Shown piece after piece: positions 22,942 to 32,249 of a DNA stretch of 35,369 nt (the first letter of the stretch is position 1; every line of letters starts with the position of its first letter). This stretch comes from Trueperaceae bacterium. GTDB taxonomy: Bacteria; Deinococcota; Deinococci; Deinococcales; Trueperaceae. The stretch covers positions 1 to 35,369 of the forward strand of contig JASBUK010000005.1 of the NCBI GenBank assembly GCA_030147925.1. The letters are read 5' to 3'. The position numbers were made by a program, and so were the translations under genes. The notes beneath the pieces are model-generated. The model saw only the letters and a program-made list of their open reading frames with translations, searched no databases and had not been told where the DNA came from.

Positions 22942-23184
22942 TTATGCTCTGGGGATAACCGCCAAGGCAAGCGCCAACAGCCCCCAGATGATGCCCAACC
23001 AGATAGTGAGACGGTGTAGACCCCCGGCAGTACCACGGACGCTGCTAAAATCTTGCATACCGCCACCACCGCCAAGGCCCTCACCCAGGCCGCTCTCTTT
23101 GGGTTCTTGCATCAAGATAATGCCGGTGAGAGATACAGATACCAGGATAAATACAACAAATACAGTCCAAAATAAGATGAACAC
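22942..23184 (-). CDS. secG: Preprotein translocase subunit SecG
   Basis: 80 residues from GTG 23184: two membrane helices (about 4-25 and 58-78) joined by a Gly/Glu-rich loop, with the family motif LMQEPKESGLGEGLGGGGG. SecG assists SecYE in protein export at the inner membrane. A longer frame opens at 23238, but GGAGG lies 6 bases before the GTG, which makes it the start. tRNA-Leu is 77 nt upstream on the same strand and an intrinsic terminator follows. Confidence 0.93.
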   Translation of the reverse strand: MFILFWTVFVVFILVSVSLTGIILMQEPKESGLGEGLGGGGGMQDFSSVRGTAGGLHRLTIWLGIIWGLLALALAVIPRA

Positions 23185-23261
23185 AAGCAGCCTCCGAAAG
23201 CGTGCAAATTGCCTAAAACTTGCGCCTGACAGGCACAAAAGGCAAGAAAACGATCAAAAAA

Positions 23262-23346
23262 TGGTGCCGAGAGCGGGACTCGAACCCGCACGACCGAAGT
23301 CGGTAGATTTTGAGTCTACTGCGTCTACCAATTCCGCCACCTCGGC
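23262..23346 (-). tRNA. tRNA-Leu (CAA anticodon)
   Basis: 85 nt with encoded CCA and a long class II variable arm (CGACTTCGGTCG). On the minus strand it begins GCCGAGGTGGCGGAATTGG; anticodon stem GTAGA/TCTAC encloses loop CTCAAAA (anticodon CAA, reads UUG); T-arm GCGGG TTCGAGT CCCGC. Confidence 0.95.
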
Positions 23347-23539
23347 ACAGCTGTGCATCATAGCAGTAAGGCTGGCACCGGGTCAACCGAAATTGTGTTC
23401 ATTTTGACCCATATGAAGATTTGGCTGAGCGTGATGCCTTAATGGCTGCCATAAGGTGATAAGCTAAACGCGCTCCCATATTCACTTAATTCTACAGATT
23501 ATGGGTGACGCAAAATCCCCTTTAGTGGCGGTTAAGCTT

Positions 23540-24250
23540 ATGAAAGTAGCGGTTGTACAGTTCCCTGGTTCAAATTGTGATGACGACGCGCGTCATGTCA
23601 TCGAAGGTGTGCTTGGCGCTAAAACGGTGATGATCTGGCATCTTGAAGATGATTTGCAAGGCGCGGATGCGCTTATTTTACCGGGCGGCTTTAGTTATGG
23701 CGATTATCTAAGGAGCGGGGCTATGGCTGCGCAAAGCCCTATCATGGCTGCGGTAAAGGCTTTCGCTAAGCGGGGTGGGCCGGTATTGGGCATTTGCAAC
23801 GGTTTTCAGATACTGACCGAAACCGGTTTGCTGCCAGGTCAGCTGGCCCGCAATCCGGTCTTGCATTTTTTGTGCCAACCGGTTTATCTGCGGGTGGAGC
23901 GAAGCGACACAATTTTTAGCTCCGCTTATGACCGCTCACAAGTGTTAAATATTCCAATAGCTCATAATGAAGGCTCATATTATGCTGATCAGGATACGCT
24001 TAATAAACTTGAAGCTCAGGGGCAAGTGGTGTTTCGCTACTGTTCAGCCACTGGCGTAGTAGATGCCGAGTCAAATCCTAATGGAAGTCTTAACAATATT
24101 GCTGGAATTATCAACGAAGCGGGCAATGTGTTGGGGATGATGCCTCATCCAGAAAGGGCTGCCGAAGCGCTACTTGGCTCTGAGGACGGTTTGCCGCTGT
24201 TTCGCTCTTTGCTTAACTGGGCCAAATCTGGCAGCGGTGTCCTGGTCTGA
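23540..24250 (+). CDS. purQ: FGAM synthase subunit PurQ (glutaminase)
   Basis: Class I glutamine amidotransferase supplying ammonia to PurL in step 4 of purine synthesis. Family start [20 protein letters not shown] is at ATG 23540; the frame opens 13 codons earlier at ATG 23501, and neither has a clear Shine-Dalgarno. The nucleophile Cys is in [12 protein letters not shown] (about residue 86) and the His-Glu pair in [11 protein letters not shown] near the C-terminus. 236 residues, normal. Its stop overlaps the next ATG by one base. purS, the usual partner, is not in this window. Confidence 0.94.
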   Translation: MKVAVVQFPGSNCDDDARHVIEGVLGAKTVMIWHLEDDLQGADALILPGGFSYGDYLRSGAMAAQSPIMAAVKAFAKRGGPVLGICNGFQILTETGLLPGQLARNPVLHFLCQPVYLRVERSDTIFSSAYDRSQVLNIPIAHNEGSYYADQDTLNKLEAQGQVVFRYCSATGVVDAESNPNGSLNNIAGIINEAGNVLGMMPHPERAAEALLGSEDGLPLFRSLLNWAKSGSGVLV

Positions 24251-25113
24251 TGTCTTATTTAATTGTTTCGGATATTGACCACACCTTGTTAAATGATAGG
24301 GGAGAGTTGGTAGCGGCAAATGCTCGAGCCCTTGCCAAAGCCAGAGCAAAAGGGGCGGTGGTAGTTTTGGCCACGGCCCGCAGCTATGCCGGGGCTTTGC
24401 CTGTTTACCAGGAACTGGCCCTAGACACCCCGCTGATATGCAGTAACGGCACACTTGTATACGACCCAGCCGGTCATATCATCATGGCCCAGGCCATTAA
24501 ACAAGGAACTTCCAAACAGCTGGTAGAACTGTTCACTGCCACGCCCCATCACTGGTCTGTGCGCGTTAAGGATATCGCCTATCTCCACCCGGATTTTGAC
24601 ACCAGCAGACCACCTTTTGACAACCGACGTTATTACCGTCCGGTACCTAGCGCCGCGTTGCCCGGGATGCTGGGTGCTTACCAGGATGTGGTTTCGGTCA
24701 GCCTGTTTGGTGAAGACCTCGCTGGCTTTTACATGGCTCACGATTGGCGGGCCATGGGGCTGGTAGCAGCATATTATCCGCCAAGCCTGTTTAACCCACA
24801 AGAAGCGGTGGCAGTTAATTCCCACCAAGCCAGTAAGGGTGAGGCTGTGCGCTGGTTGCAGCGTCACTTGGGGTTTTCGCAACTGCCGGTTTTGGCCATT
24901 GGCGACAGTCCGGCTGACGCGACTATGTTTCCTTTGGGGATTGGAGTCGCGCCTGCCAATGCCGCAGCGGAAGTTAAAGCCACAGCGGATTGGTTGGCTC
25001 CGCACTGCGATGATGGAGCCGTGGCTGCGGCGCTACAACGCTATGTTTTTGCGTCTGAAGACGAACAGGCAGGGCTCGAGCCGCCCAAGGCCTCAAGTAG
25101 CAAAGATGAGTGA
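24250..25113 (+). CDS. HAD-superfamily (Cof-type, class IIB) phosphatase
   Basis: 287 residues. Motif I is VSDIDHTLLND (residues 6-16, nucleophile Asp as DxD), motif II ICSNGTL, motif III Lys in NSHQASKGEAVRWL, and motif IV IGDSPADATMF. The cap lies between motifs II and III (type C2B). Acts on phosphorylated metabolites; substrate unknown. Encoded between purQ and purL with a 1-nt overlap to purQ, so likely part of the purine operon and possibly acting on a pathway phosphate ester, by context only. The C-terminal tail (ASSSKDE) is low complexity. Confidence 0.88.
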   Translation: MSYLIVSDIDHTLLNDRGELVAANARALAKARAKGAVVVLATARSYAGALPVYQELALDTPLICSNGTLVYDPAGHIIMAQAIKQGTSKQLVELFTATPHHWSVRVKDIAYLHPDFDTSRPPFDNRRYYRPVPSAALPGMLGAYQDVVSVSLFGEDLAGFYMAHDWRAMGLVAAYYPPSLFNPQEAVAVNSHQASKGEAVRWLQRHLGFSQLPVLAIGDSPADATMFPLGIGVAPANAAAEVKATADWLAPHCDDGAVAAALQRYVFASEDEQAGLEPPKASSSKDE

Positions 25114-25156
25114 TAAAAACGCAACTGCAAATTATGGATGATCCGGGAGAGAAGTC

Positions 25157-27394
25157 GTGACCGTTAAAAAAAGCCTCAAAGACCAGGCCGCACGTTTTGG
25201 CTTGACTAACGAAGAATTCGATCAGGTGGTTTTAGCTATGGGCAGGGAACCAAACGCCCTGGAAGCGGGTATGTTTGGCGCCTTGTGGAGCGAGCACTGT
25301 GGCTATAAAAATTCTCGGCCTTTACTCAGGCGTTTGCCCACAACCGGCCCGCAGGTTTTGCAGGGCCCGGGCGAGAATGCCGGTGTGGTCGATATTGGTG
25401 ACGGTTACGCCGTGGCTTTTAAGATGGAGTCTCACAACCACCCCAGTGCGGTAGAGCCGGTGCAAGGTGCGGCTACTGGAGTAGGCGGCATCCTGCGCGA
25501 CATCTTTGCCATGGGAGCCAGACCGGTGGCGGTTCTTGATTCGCTGCGTTTTGGCCCGCTTGATCAGGGGGCTGCCGGAGACCGCAGCCGCTATTTGCTA
25601 AATGGTGTTGTGCACGGTATTTCACACTATGGTAACGCCATCGGTGTGCCCACAGTCGGCGGTGAAATTGTCTTTCACCCCTGCTATCAGGAAAACCCGC
25701 TGGTCAACGTGATGGCGCTGGGATACTTAAAACACGAACAGTTGCAAAGCGGCACGGTTGGCGAGCTTGGCAACAAACTCGTCTATGTTGGTTCCAGAAC
25801 GGGCCGTGATGGGCTGGGTGGGGCGGTTTTTGCCTCGGCTGCTCTATCGGAAAATTCTGATGCCGACAGACCGGCGGTGCAAGTTGGCGACCCGTTTATG
25901 GAAAAGCTGCTTTTAGAGGCCTGTTTAGACGCTATTGCCCAAGATGTGGTGATCGGGGTGCAGGATATGGGTGCTGCGGGCCTGACCAGTAGCATTGCCG
26001 AAATGGCTTACCGGGCAGGCAAAGGGATCGATATTTTTATTGATCGAGTACCCCGGCGTGAAAAGGGCATGACTCCGCTCGAGCTCATGCTCTCCGAATC
26101 ACAAGAGCGCATGGTGCTGACTGTTTCGCTGGAGCAAGAACAAAAACTGCTGGAGCTCTTGAGCAAATGGGAGCTTGACGCCGTGGTTATTGGCGAAGTG
26201 GCCGAACATGGCAACTTCCGTATCTTTGAAAATGGTGTCCTGGTTGGTGACATGCCGGTAGCCGCGCTTAACGAAGCACCTACTTATACCCGTGCCGGTA
26301 TCGAAGATAAGGCAATCAAGGCCGCCCGTGAACAGCCTTTGGACTTGCCTCTGCCTGAGGATTTTGAAGCAGTGCTCCTGACATTGTTGTCCTCTCCAAC
26401 GATTGCCAGCAAGCGCCCGGTTTTTGTCCAGTACGACCATCAGGTAATGACCAATACCGTGGTCTTGCCGGGTCAGGCGGATGCCGCCGTGCTGCGTGTT
26501 AAAGGTACTGACAAGGGCGTGGCGGCCACTACCGACTGCAACCCGCGCTACTGCTATCTTGACCCTTATGAGGGAGCCAAAATCGCGGTGGCGGAAGCGG
26601 CGCGCAACGTGGCCTGTGTGGGGGCTAGGCCGCTGGCTATCACCGATAATCTGAACTTTGGCAACCCGACCCGGACCGATGTTTACTACCAGCTCGAGCA
26701 AGCCATAGAGGGTATCAAAGACGCCTGTTTGGCTCTTGACACGCCTGTTACCGGGGGTAATGTCAGCCTCTATAACCAGTATCAGGCCGGTGCCGAGCTA
26801 AAAGCCATTCACCCTACTCCCACGATAGGCATGGTTGGCTTGTTGCCTGATATTGGCAAGCGAGCCACTCAGGGTTTTAAGCGTAGGGATGACGTGATTT
26901 TTCTGCTGGGTGAAAATACCGCCGAACTTGGCGCCAGTGAGTATTTAGCTAGCTGGCATAGGCTGGAAGCCGGGCAACCCCCACGGCTGGATTTGGCCAG
27001 GGAAAAGGCCGTGCAAGACGCCGTCATCGAGCTTATTGCTCAGGGCTTGTGCGACACCGCTCATGACTGCTCGGAAGGCGGTCTGGCAGTAGCGCTGGCC
27101 GAGATGGCCTTAAGCGGGAAAAAGGGTGCTAGCATAAAACTGATGTCTGACATCCGGCCCGACGCCTTAGTCTTTGGTGAGGCTCAATCCCGTGTGCTTA
27201 TCGCCTTAAAAGCAGAACAGGTGACCGCCGCCCTAAAAGTCCTTGACGCCGCTGAGATTCCCTATGCAGAATTGGGAGTGGTTGCTGGTAATGCGTTAGC
27301 AATAAGGCTCGAGCCCCAAAATATTATGCTGAACTTAAGCCTTGAGCAATTGAGCAGTGCCTATGAACGCCCACTCGCAGAGGCTATTGCATGA
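25157..27394 (+). CDS. purL: FGAM synthase subunit PurL (small type)
   Basis: ATP-dependent amination of FGAR to FGAM. 745 residues is the small PurL that works with PurS and PurQ, not the 1300-residue fused enzyme. Motifs: EHCGYKNSRPLLR, the ATP-binding KMESHNHPSAVEPVQGAATG (about residues 90-110) and the second-half TDNLNFGNPTR and HDCSEGGLAVALAEMAL. Start is GTG 25157 with GGGAGA upstream. The last codons overlap purF (ATGA), so the two are coupled. Confidence 0.96.
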   Translation: MTVKKSLKDQAARFGLTNEEFDQVVLAMGREPNALEAGMFGALWSEHCGYKNSRPLLRRLPTTGPQVLQGPGENAGVVDIGDGYAVAFKMESHNHPSAVEPVQGAATGVGGILRDIFAMGARPVAVLDSLRFGPLDQGAAGDRSRYLLNGVVHGISHYGNAIGVPTVGGEIVFHPCYQENPLVNVMALGYLKHEQLQSGTVGELGNKLVYVGSRTGRDGLGGAVFASAALSENSDADRPAVQVGDPFMEKLLLEACLDAIAQDVVIGVQDMGAAGLTSSIAEMAYRAGKGIDIFIDRVPRREKGMTPLELMLSESQERMVLTVSLEQEQKLLELLSKWELDAVVIGEVAEHGNFRIFENGVLVGDMPVAALNEAPTYTRAGIEDKAIKAAREQPLDLPLPEDFEAVLLTLLSSPTIASKRPVFVQYDHQVMTNTVVLPGQADAAVLRVKGTDKGVAATTDCNPRYCYLDPYEGAKIAVAEAARNVACVGARPLAITDNLNFGNPTRTDVYYQLEQAIEGIKDACLALDTPVTGGNVSLYNQYQAGAELKAIHPTPTIGMVGLLPDIGKRATQGFKRRDDVIFLLGENTAELGASEYLASWHRLEAGQPPRLDLAREKAVQDAVIELIAQGLCDTAHDCSEGGLAVALAEMALSGKKGASIKLMSDIRPDALVFGEAQSRVLIALKAEQVTAALKVLDAAEIPYAELGVVAGNALAIRLEPQNIMLNLSLEQLSSAYERPLAEAIA

Positions 27395-28839
27395 GTCAGT
27401 GGCTTGAGATGGACAAACCACAAGAGGAGTGCGGCGTCTTTGCCATACACCTTAATGAGCCTGCTGACATAGCGGCACTCTGCCATCTGGGGCTTTTTGC
27501 CTTGCAACACCGAGGTCAGGAATCCTGTGGAATATGCGTGTCCAACGGCAGAGATATTGTCATTGAAAAAGACATGGGCCTGGTTTCAGAAGTGTTTTCC
27601 GAAACGCGCCTGGACAAACTGCATTTGACAAACGCCCGCACGGGTATAGGACACACCCGCTACTCGACGACGGGTTCGTCGTTGCGGTTTAACGCCCAGC
27701 CGCTCACGGTGCGTTCAAACAAAGGCCTGTTGGCCTTGGCGCATAACGGCAACTTTACCAACGCCAAACATATCCGTAATCAGATGTTAAACGAAGGGGC
27801 GGTCTTTCAGACCACTAATGACAGCGAGGTCATGATTAACTTGGTGGCTCGCTACAGCCACCTGTCGCTTATAGATGCCACGGCCCGGGTGATGGCTGAG
27901 CTTGAGGGTGGCTTTGCCGTCGTGATGATGGATAAGAACAAGATCATCGGCCTGCGTGATGCCCATGGCGTACGACCTCTGGTGATTGGCGAGATGCCCG
28001 CGGAACAAGGCGGCGGTTTTGTCTTCGCCTCCGAACCCTCGGCGTTGCATGTGATTGGGGCCAGGTTTTTGCGTGATGTGCGTCCGGGCGAACTGGTGAC
28101 GGCAGACGAGCAAGGACTGCACTCACGACAGGTTTTGACGGCCACGCCCAGCCCCTGTGCCTTCGAATGGATTTACTTTGCCAGGGGCGACGGTGCTTTA
28201 GATGGTGCCGATGTTCATGTCTCCCGTATCCGTATGGGCGAGGTGCTGGCGCAAGAAGCCCCGGTTGATGCCGACGTGGTCGTGGGTGTGCCGGATTCCG
28301 GTTTGCCGGCGGCGATTGGTTACGCCAGGGCTTCGGGGATTCTTTATGACATGGGGCTGTATAAGTCGCCTTATGCCGGACGTACCTTTATCAATCCCAA
28401 TCAGCGCCTGCGCGAACTCAAGGTCAGATTAAAGCTGGCCCCTACCGCATCGGTAAAAGGCAAGCGGGTCATTTTGGTGGATGACTCGATTGTGCGAGGC
28501 ACTACCTCCGGGCGTATAGTTCAGCTTTTGCGCAATGCCGGTGCTACCGAAGTGCACTTCCGGGTTTCCAGCCCACCCATTAAATACCCTTGCTATTACG
28601 GCATTGACACGGCGGCGCGTAAGGAACTTGCCGCTGCCACCATGACGGTTACAGAAATTCAGCAAAAAATCGGCGCAGACTCGCTGGCTTATATTTCCGA
28701 AGTCGGGGTAGCCAGGGCTATTGGCCTGGCAAATACCTGTCTGGCTTGTTTTAATGGCGCTTATCCTGCCGGACACCCTGGCGAAGAAGCCGAAAAAGAC
28801 GGTATTGAAATGCCTTTATTTGATTCGGTGATAAGTTAA
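27391..28839 (+). CDS. purF: Amidophosphoribosyltransferase (PurF, Fe-S type)
   Basis: First committed step of purine synthesis: PRPP plus glutamine to phosphoribosylamine. 482 residues. The nucleophile Cys is at residue 14 (EECGVFAIH) after a short propeptide, as in the Bacillus-type precursor. The PRPP loop is VILVDDSIVRGTTSGRI. Four cysteines typical of the [4Fe-4S] class are present: SPCAFEW, KYPCYYG and NTCLAC. The gene overlaps purL by 4 nt. A heptad-repeat hairpin at 28847 follows the stop by 7 nt. Confidence 0.96.
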   Translation: MSQWLEMDKPQEECGVFAIHLNEPADIAALCHLGLFALQHRGQESCGICVSNGRDIVIEKDMGLVSEVFSETRLDKLHLTNARTGIGHTRYSTTGSSLRFNAQPLTVRSNKGLLALAHNGNFTNAKHIRNQMLNEGAVFQTTNDSEVMINLVARYSHLSLIDATARVMAELEGGFAVVMMDKNKIIGLRDAHGVRPLVIGEMPAEQGGGFVFASEPSALHVIGARFLRDVRPGELVTADEQGLHSRQVLTATPSPCAFEWIYFARGDGALDGADVHVSRIRMGEVLAQEAPVDADVVVGVPDSGLPAAIGYARASGILYDMGLYKSPYAGRTFINPNQRLRELKVRLKLAPTASVKGKRVILVDDSIVRGTTSGRIVQLLRNAGATEVHFRVSSPPIKYPCYYGIDTAARKELAAATMTVTEIQQKIGADSLAYISEVGVARAIGLANTCLACFNGAYPAGHPGEEAEKDGIEMPLFDSVIS

Positions 28840-28846
28840 AAGGACA

Positions 28847-28913
28847 GTGGGGAGATAGGAGTGAGGAGTGGGTATCAGAACCAACACAACCCTTCACTCC
28901 TCTCGCCTCACTT
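28847..28913. repeat. Heptad-repeat hairpin without core, after purF
   Basis: Left arm GTGGGGA, GATAGGA, GTGAGGA, GTGGGTA (28847-28874); right arm TTCACTC, CTCTCGC, CTCACTT (28893-28913); 18-base spacer. Same 7-base periodicity as the elements at 4795 and 17223 but no homologous core. AGGAGTGA can pair with TCACTCCT, so it may also act as a terminator for the pur operon. Confidence 0.55.
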
Positions 28914-28969
28914 TGTAACTTTGTAGGACTTTTTTTGCAGGACTAAATTTTGTGAGAACTCCAGCTTAG

Positions 28970-29707
28970 CTATTTTTTGTTTTGCCAAACCAGGTAAACA
29001 AAACGCAGCAACCTGGGAAAGCGATGCCAGCGTTTGCGGTCTAAGCCCACGCGATAAGCCCATTCCAGGCCCAGCTCTCTGGTCCAGGTCGGAGTGCGCT
29101 TAACTTCACCGGAGAGGACGTCCAGCGCTCCGCCCACGCCCATCATCAGCGGCACGTTAAGGGTGTTGCGGTTTTGGTGCAAAAAAAGTTCCTGACCTTC
29201 GCCCAGACCCGCTAAGAGCACCTGAGCACGACTTTTGGCAATATTCTGAGTGATTTTAGGAACATCGTCCGGGCGCTTGAAATAACCGTGCTCTACTCCA
29301 GCTATCACCGTGCCAAAGCGCTCATGTGCAATATTGGCGGCCCGTTGTGCTATCCCGGGCTTGGCCCCCAGAAAATAAACGCGCAAATTCGGACCACCAA
29401 GCTCTAAGACTCTCATCATCAACTCTATCCCGGGCACACGTTCTGGCAAACTGTAACCAAACTGTTTGGCTGCCCAAATCACCCCAACTCCGTCGGCAAC
29501 GGTTAAATCGGCCTGTTTTAGCGCGTCTTTTAGTTCGCTATCGTCTGCTGCCTGGACAATGATTTCTGGGTTTATGGTCACCAATAGTTTGGGATTGGGT
29601 TTTAGCACTGCTGTTATACACCACTGTGCCGCTTGCTCGAGCGTACAGCGGGCTATCTGGTAGTCAAGAACCATAGCGTCTGAGTTTTTTGGCGCTGTTT
29701 TACTCAC
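28970..29707 (-). CDS. WecG/TagA/CpsF-family glycosyltransferase
   Basis: 245 residues. Family signatures: NPKLLVTINPEIIVQAADD, VADGVGVIWAAKQFG, RVPGIELMMRVLEL, and VYFLGAKPGIAQRAA. These enzymes (GT26) transfer N-acetylmannosamine or related sugars to lipid-linked acceptors at the inner face of the membrane. The conserved GxPxQE motif reads GLGEGQELFLHQN here. The start is a GTG at 29707 overlapping the comB stop by 4 nt (GTGA). Confidence 0.9.
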   Translation of the reverse strand: MSKTAPKNSDAMVLDYQIARCTLEQAAQWCITAVLKPNPKLLVTINPEIIVQAADDSELKDALKQADLTVADGVGVIWAAKQFGYSLPERVPGIELMMRVLELGGPNLRVYFLGAKPGIAQRAANIAHERFGTVIAGVEHGYFKRPDDVPKITQNIAKSRAQVLLAGLGEGQELFLHQNRNTLNVPLMMGVGGALDVLSGEVKRTPTWTRELGLEWAYRVGLDRKRWHRFPRLLRFVYLVWQNKK

Positions 29708-30429
29708 AGTTTGGTGTCAAAGCAATAAAGATTGGCACGCTCGTGTGCAATAGTTTCCCGCTGGCCGGGTACTGCCTCCGACTGTGAAATATAGCTGGAG
29801 ATGGCAAGATCTTCTTCTAAACCCAGCGAACGCAGATAGTGACCGGTGCGCGAATGCCACAAGGCTTCAAGCGGGTTGGGAAAGGCCCTGAAGAGACTAA
29901 GTGTCATGGCAGCCGCTCCGCGCAACTCCAGCTTGTTATCTGCCCTTTTGAGCCGGGCGGCCAAGTAACCGGCGGTGAAACTGTCATCTAAGTCTTCGCT
30001 GCCCAGCATGCCGCAGCAGACCAGCGCAATCTCTTCGCTGGCAAGCTCGAAGGCCTTATGAATGACCGCTTCGGCGTTATAAAGCGAGCCCAGCAGCAGG
30101 TGCTTAGCGCCTGTGATATTACTGATGGCTTTGGGTAGATTTTCGGAAACCAGGACAGCCGACTGGCCACTGAAATCGGTATTTATGAAAAATGCAGGAG
30201 AATTGCCGTAGTTAAAGCCTTCTGGGGGCAATCCGCCTCTTTCGCCCAAGAGCAGATAGTCCTGCTCTTTAGCAACGGCTCGAGCCAAGCGCAGACTGGG
30301 ACAGAGATAAAGCTTTTCTAAACCCTGTTCAAAGAGGATAGGTGCGACCGTGCAACTGCGCAGGACATCAATTAGTACCACCACATCGCTATAAGGGCCT
30401 TTGGGGATAAGGTCAACACGTAATCGCAC
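29704..30429 (-). CDS. ComB-like (2-phosphosulfolactate phosphatase family) protein
   Basis: 241 residues from GTG 30429, where AGGAGG lies 5 bases upstream. The frame continues to 30537, but that part has no family similarity I recognise. Motifs: VVVLIDVLRSCTVAP, GERGGLPPEGFNYGNSPAFF, and LLLGSLYNAEAVIHKAFE. In methanogens ComB makes (R)-sulfolactate for coenzyme M; Deinococcus and others carry homologs with no known CoM pathway. The usual TTNGT motif reads SENLP here, so activity may differ. Coupled to the wecG-like gene. Confidence 0.82.
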   Translation of the reverse strand: MRLRVDLIPKGPYSDVVVLIDVLRSCTVAPILFEQGLEKLYLCPSLRLARAVAKEQDYLLLGERGGLPPEGFNYGNSPAFFINTDFSGQSAVLVSENLPKAISNITGAKHLLLGSLYNAEAVIHKAFELASEEIALVCCGMLGSEDLDDSFTAGYLAARLKRADNKLELRGAAAMTLSLFRAFPNPLEALWHSRTGHYLRSLGLEEDLAISSYISQSEAVPGQRETIAHERANLYCFDTKL

Positions 30430-30641
30430 GGTGGCCTCCTGGGAATGGTATCGCCCGCTAGAGCCGTTGTCACTAGCTAGCGCAAACACGCTGGGAATTC
30501 TAACATGCTTGTTTCCTGCCGGTATTCTGATGTCCAAACGACGACTTTTGTTGCAGAAGCAAGTTAGGCTATTAGCGGCTTGTTTGACCTTGCCGAATAT
30601 AGTTCGGACTGCTGTGCTGTTAACTCAGACAGGCTGAAATT

Positions 30642-32249
30642 TTGTTAAGCAAGTTGGTATTACAGGTGTCTCAGAATCTCGAATCGACTTCTCCTGTGGA
30701 TTTTATGTCCCGTTACCAAGCCGGGGAACTCGGCAGGTTTTTCCCGCTTTCTCCCGGTGATTTTGCCGCCGCCCTGAATTTGCCGAGAGTAACCGATAGG
30801 GTGACTTTGGCCCAGGCTCTGGGTCGTTATGCCGAGTCCTTGGGTGCTCCGGATGCAGTCTTTGCTTCCTTGCTCCAGCTCGAGCACCCCAAAAGCCGCG
30901 CCGTACTGACCGGTCAGCAAGCCGGTTTGTTATTGGGGCCAAACTACAGTCTTGCTAAAGCAGTGACGGCCATTAAGCTTGCTAAGCAACTCTCTACCGA
31001 AGACAAGCCGGTGGTGCCGATTTTCTGGCTAGCCAGCCAGGACCATGACAGTGCCGAAATAAACCACAGCTATCTGCTTGACTTAAACGAAGAGCTAAAA
31101 AGGCTCGAGCTGTCCCTGCCGGAGGGTGTGTCTGCAGGCAAGATAGTCTTTGAAACTAAATGGTTAGAACAAATCATCGCCGAGATAAAGACCCTACGTA
31201 GCAAAGAGGCTTATGCTCAGGATGTCATTGCCTTACTAAAGCGCAGCGCCGCTAAAGCACGCAGTTTTGCCGATTGGTTTGCCGCCATTCTCTATGAATT
31301 GCTAGGTGACGAAGGTCTGATTATCATCAACCCGCTAGACGCCGATATTGCCCCGATGTTTGTGCCGCTGCTCGAAGCCGAACTAGAGCAAGCTCTGGTC
31401 TCGTCGCAGCGCATCAACCAGGCAGCCGAGAACTTAAAGGCGCTTCACGTCACGCCGCAACTGGGCAGGGGAGAAGACGCCACCAATTTGTTTATTGAAG
31501 AGCAGTTCGCGGGGCAGCCGCAGCGTCAACTGCTTCGTTTTGACGGCAGGAATTTTTACACGCCTTCGGAGCGGTATACTTTGGCAGAACTAAAGGAAAT
31601 TTTAGCAACCGAACCCGCGCGTATTACCCCGGCGGCGGGTTTAAGGCCAATCACTCAAGATGCCGTTTTGCCTACGGCGGTGATGGTCGTCGGCCCTGGC
31701 GAGTTGCGATATTTCGCCCAGTTGCGCGGCGTTTATGAATTGCATGATGTCGCCATGCCGCTGATTTGGCCACGGGCCAGCGTGACCGTGCTCGAGCCCC
31801 CGGTTATGCGTATTATGAGCAAATACAATTTAAGCCTTAAAGACATTGAGGCTGCTTTTGCCGAGTCACGAGCCGAACTTTTGCTCAAACTCCACGGCTA
31901 CGGTGAAAAGTTTGAACGAGATATAGCCGAGCTTAAACGACTAACGGCCTTACTACTTGCTGATGTGCAGGCCATCGACCCGACCTTGCAGCGTAGTGTC
32001 AGCCGCAGCGAAGCCAGAATTGAAGAGCTGATAGCTCAGCTCAAGGCCAAAACCGCGACGGCCTTGGCCAAACAAGACAGCATTATCAACCGCCAGTTTG
32101 ACCGCCTCAAAGCTCAACTCATGCCAAATGGCACGGCGCAGGAGCGTCTTTTGAGCCCCTTTAGTTTTTTTCTGAAGTTTGGCATTGAGCCTGTAATGCA
32201 GGCTTTTTTGACCTTACCGCCCCAAGGTCATCGGGAGTTGCGCTTTTGA
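30642..32249 (+). CDS. bshC: Bacillithiol synthase BshC (cysteine-adding)
   Basis: Adds cysteine to glucosaminyl-malate in the last step of bacillithiol synthesis. 535 residues, normal for the family. Motifs: LTGQQAGLLLGPNYSLAKAV (nucleotide-binding-like Rossmann segment, about residues 88-107), VPIFWLASQDHDSAEINHSY and a long C-terminal coiled coil (KFERDIAELKRLTALLLADV). The start at TTG 30642 is uncertain, with no good Shine-Dalgarno; a later start is possible. The last codon overlaps the next gene (TTGA). Implies a bacillithiol-using redox system. Confidence 0.93.
   Translation: MLSKLVLQVSQNLESTSPVDFMSRYQAGELGRFFPLSPGDFAAALNLPRVTDRVTLAQALGRYAESLGAPDAVFASLLQLEHPKSRAVLTGQQAGLLLGPNYSLAKAVTAIKLAKQLSTEDKPVVPIFWLASQDHDSAEINHSYLLDLNEELKRLELSLPEGVSAGKIVFETKWLEQIIAEIKTLRSKEAYAQDVIALLKRSAAKARSFADWFAAILYELLGDEGLIIINPLDADIAPMFVPLLEAELEQALVSSQRINQAAENLKALHVTPQLGRGEDATNLFIEEQFAGQPQRQLLRFDGRNFYTPSERYTLAELKEILATEPARITPAAGLRPITQDAVLPTAVMVVGPGELRYFAQLRGVYELHDVAMPLIWPRASVTVLEPPVMRIMSKYNLSLKDIEAAFAESRAELLLKLHGYGEKFERDIAELKRLTALLLADVQAIDPTLQRSVSRSEARIEELIAQLKAKTATALAKQDSIINRQFDRLKAQLMPNGTAQERLLSPFSFFLKFGIEPVMQAFLTLPPQGHRELRF

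Noticed and set aside
22805-23407. 200-codon plus-strand open frame across secG and tRNA-Leu
   Set aside because: It runs antisense through a clear SecG gene, its terminator and a tRNA; composition is not protein-like.
24421-25005. 194-codon minus-strand frame inside the HAD gene
   Set aside because: Antisense to a gene with all HAD motifs; no family recognised and no ribosome-binding site.
26099-26701. 200-codon minus-strand frame inside purL
   Set aside because: Antisense shadow of conserved PurL sequence.
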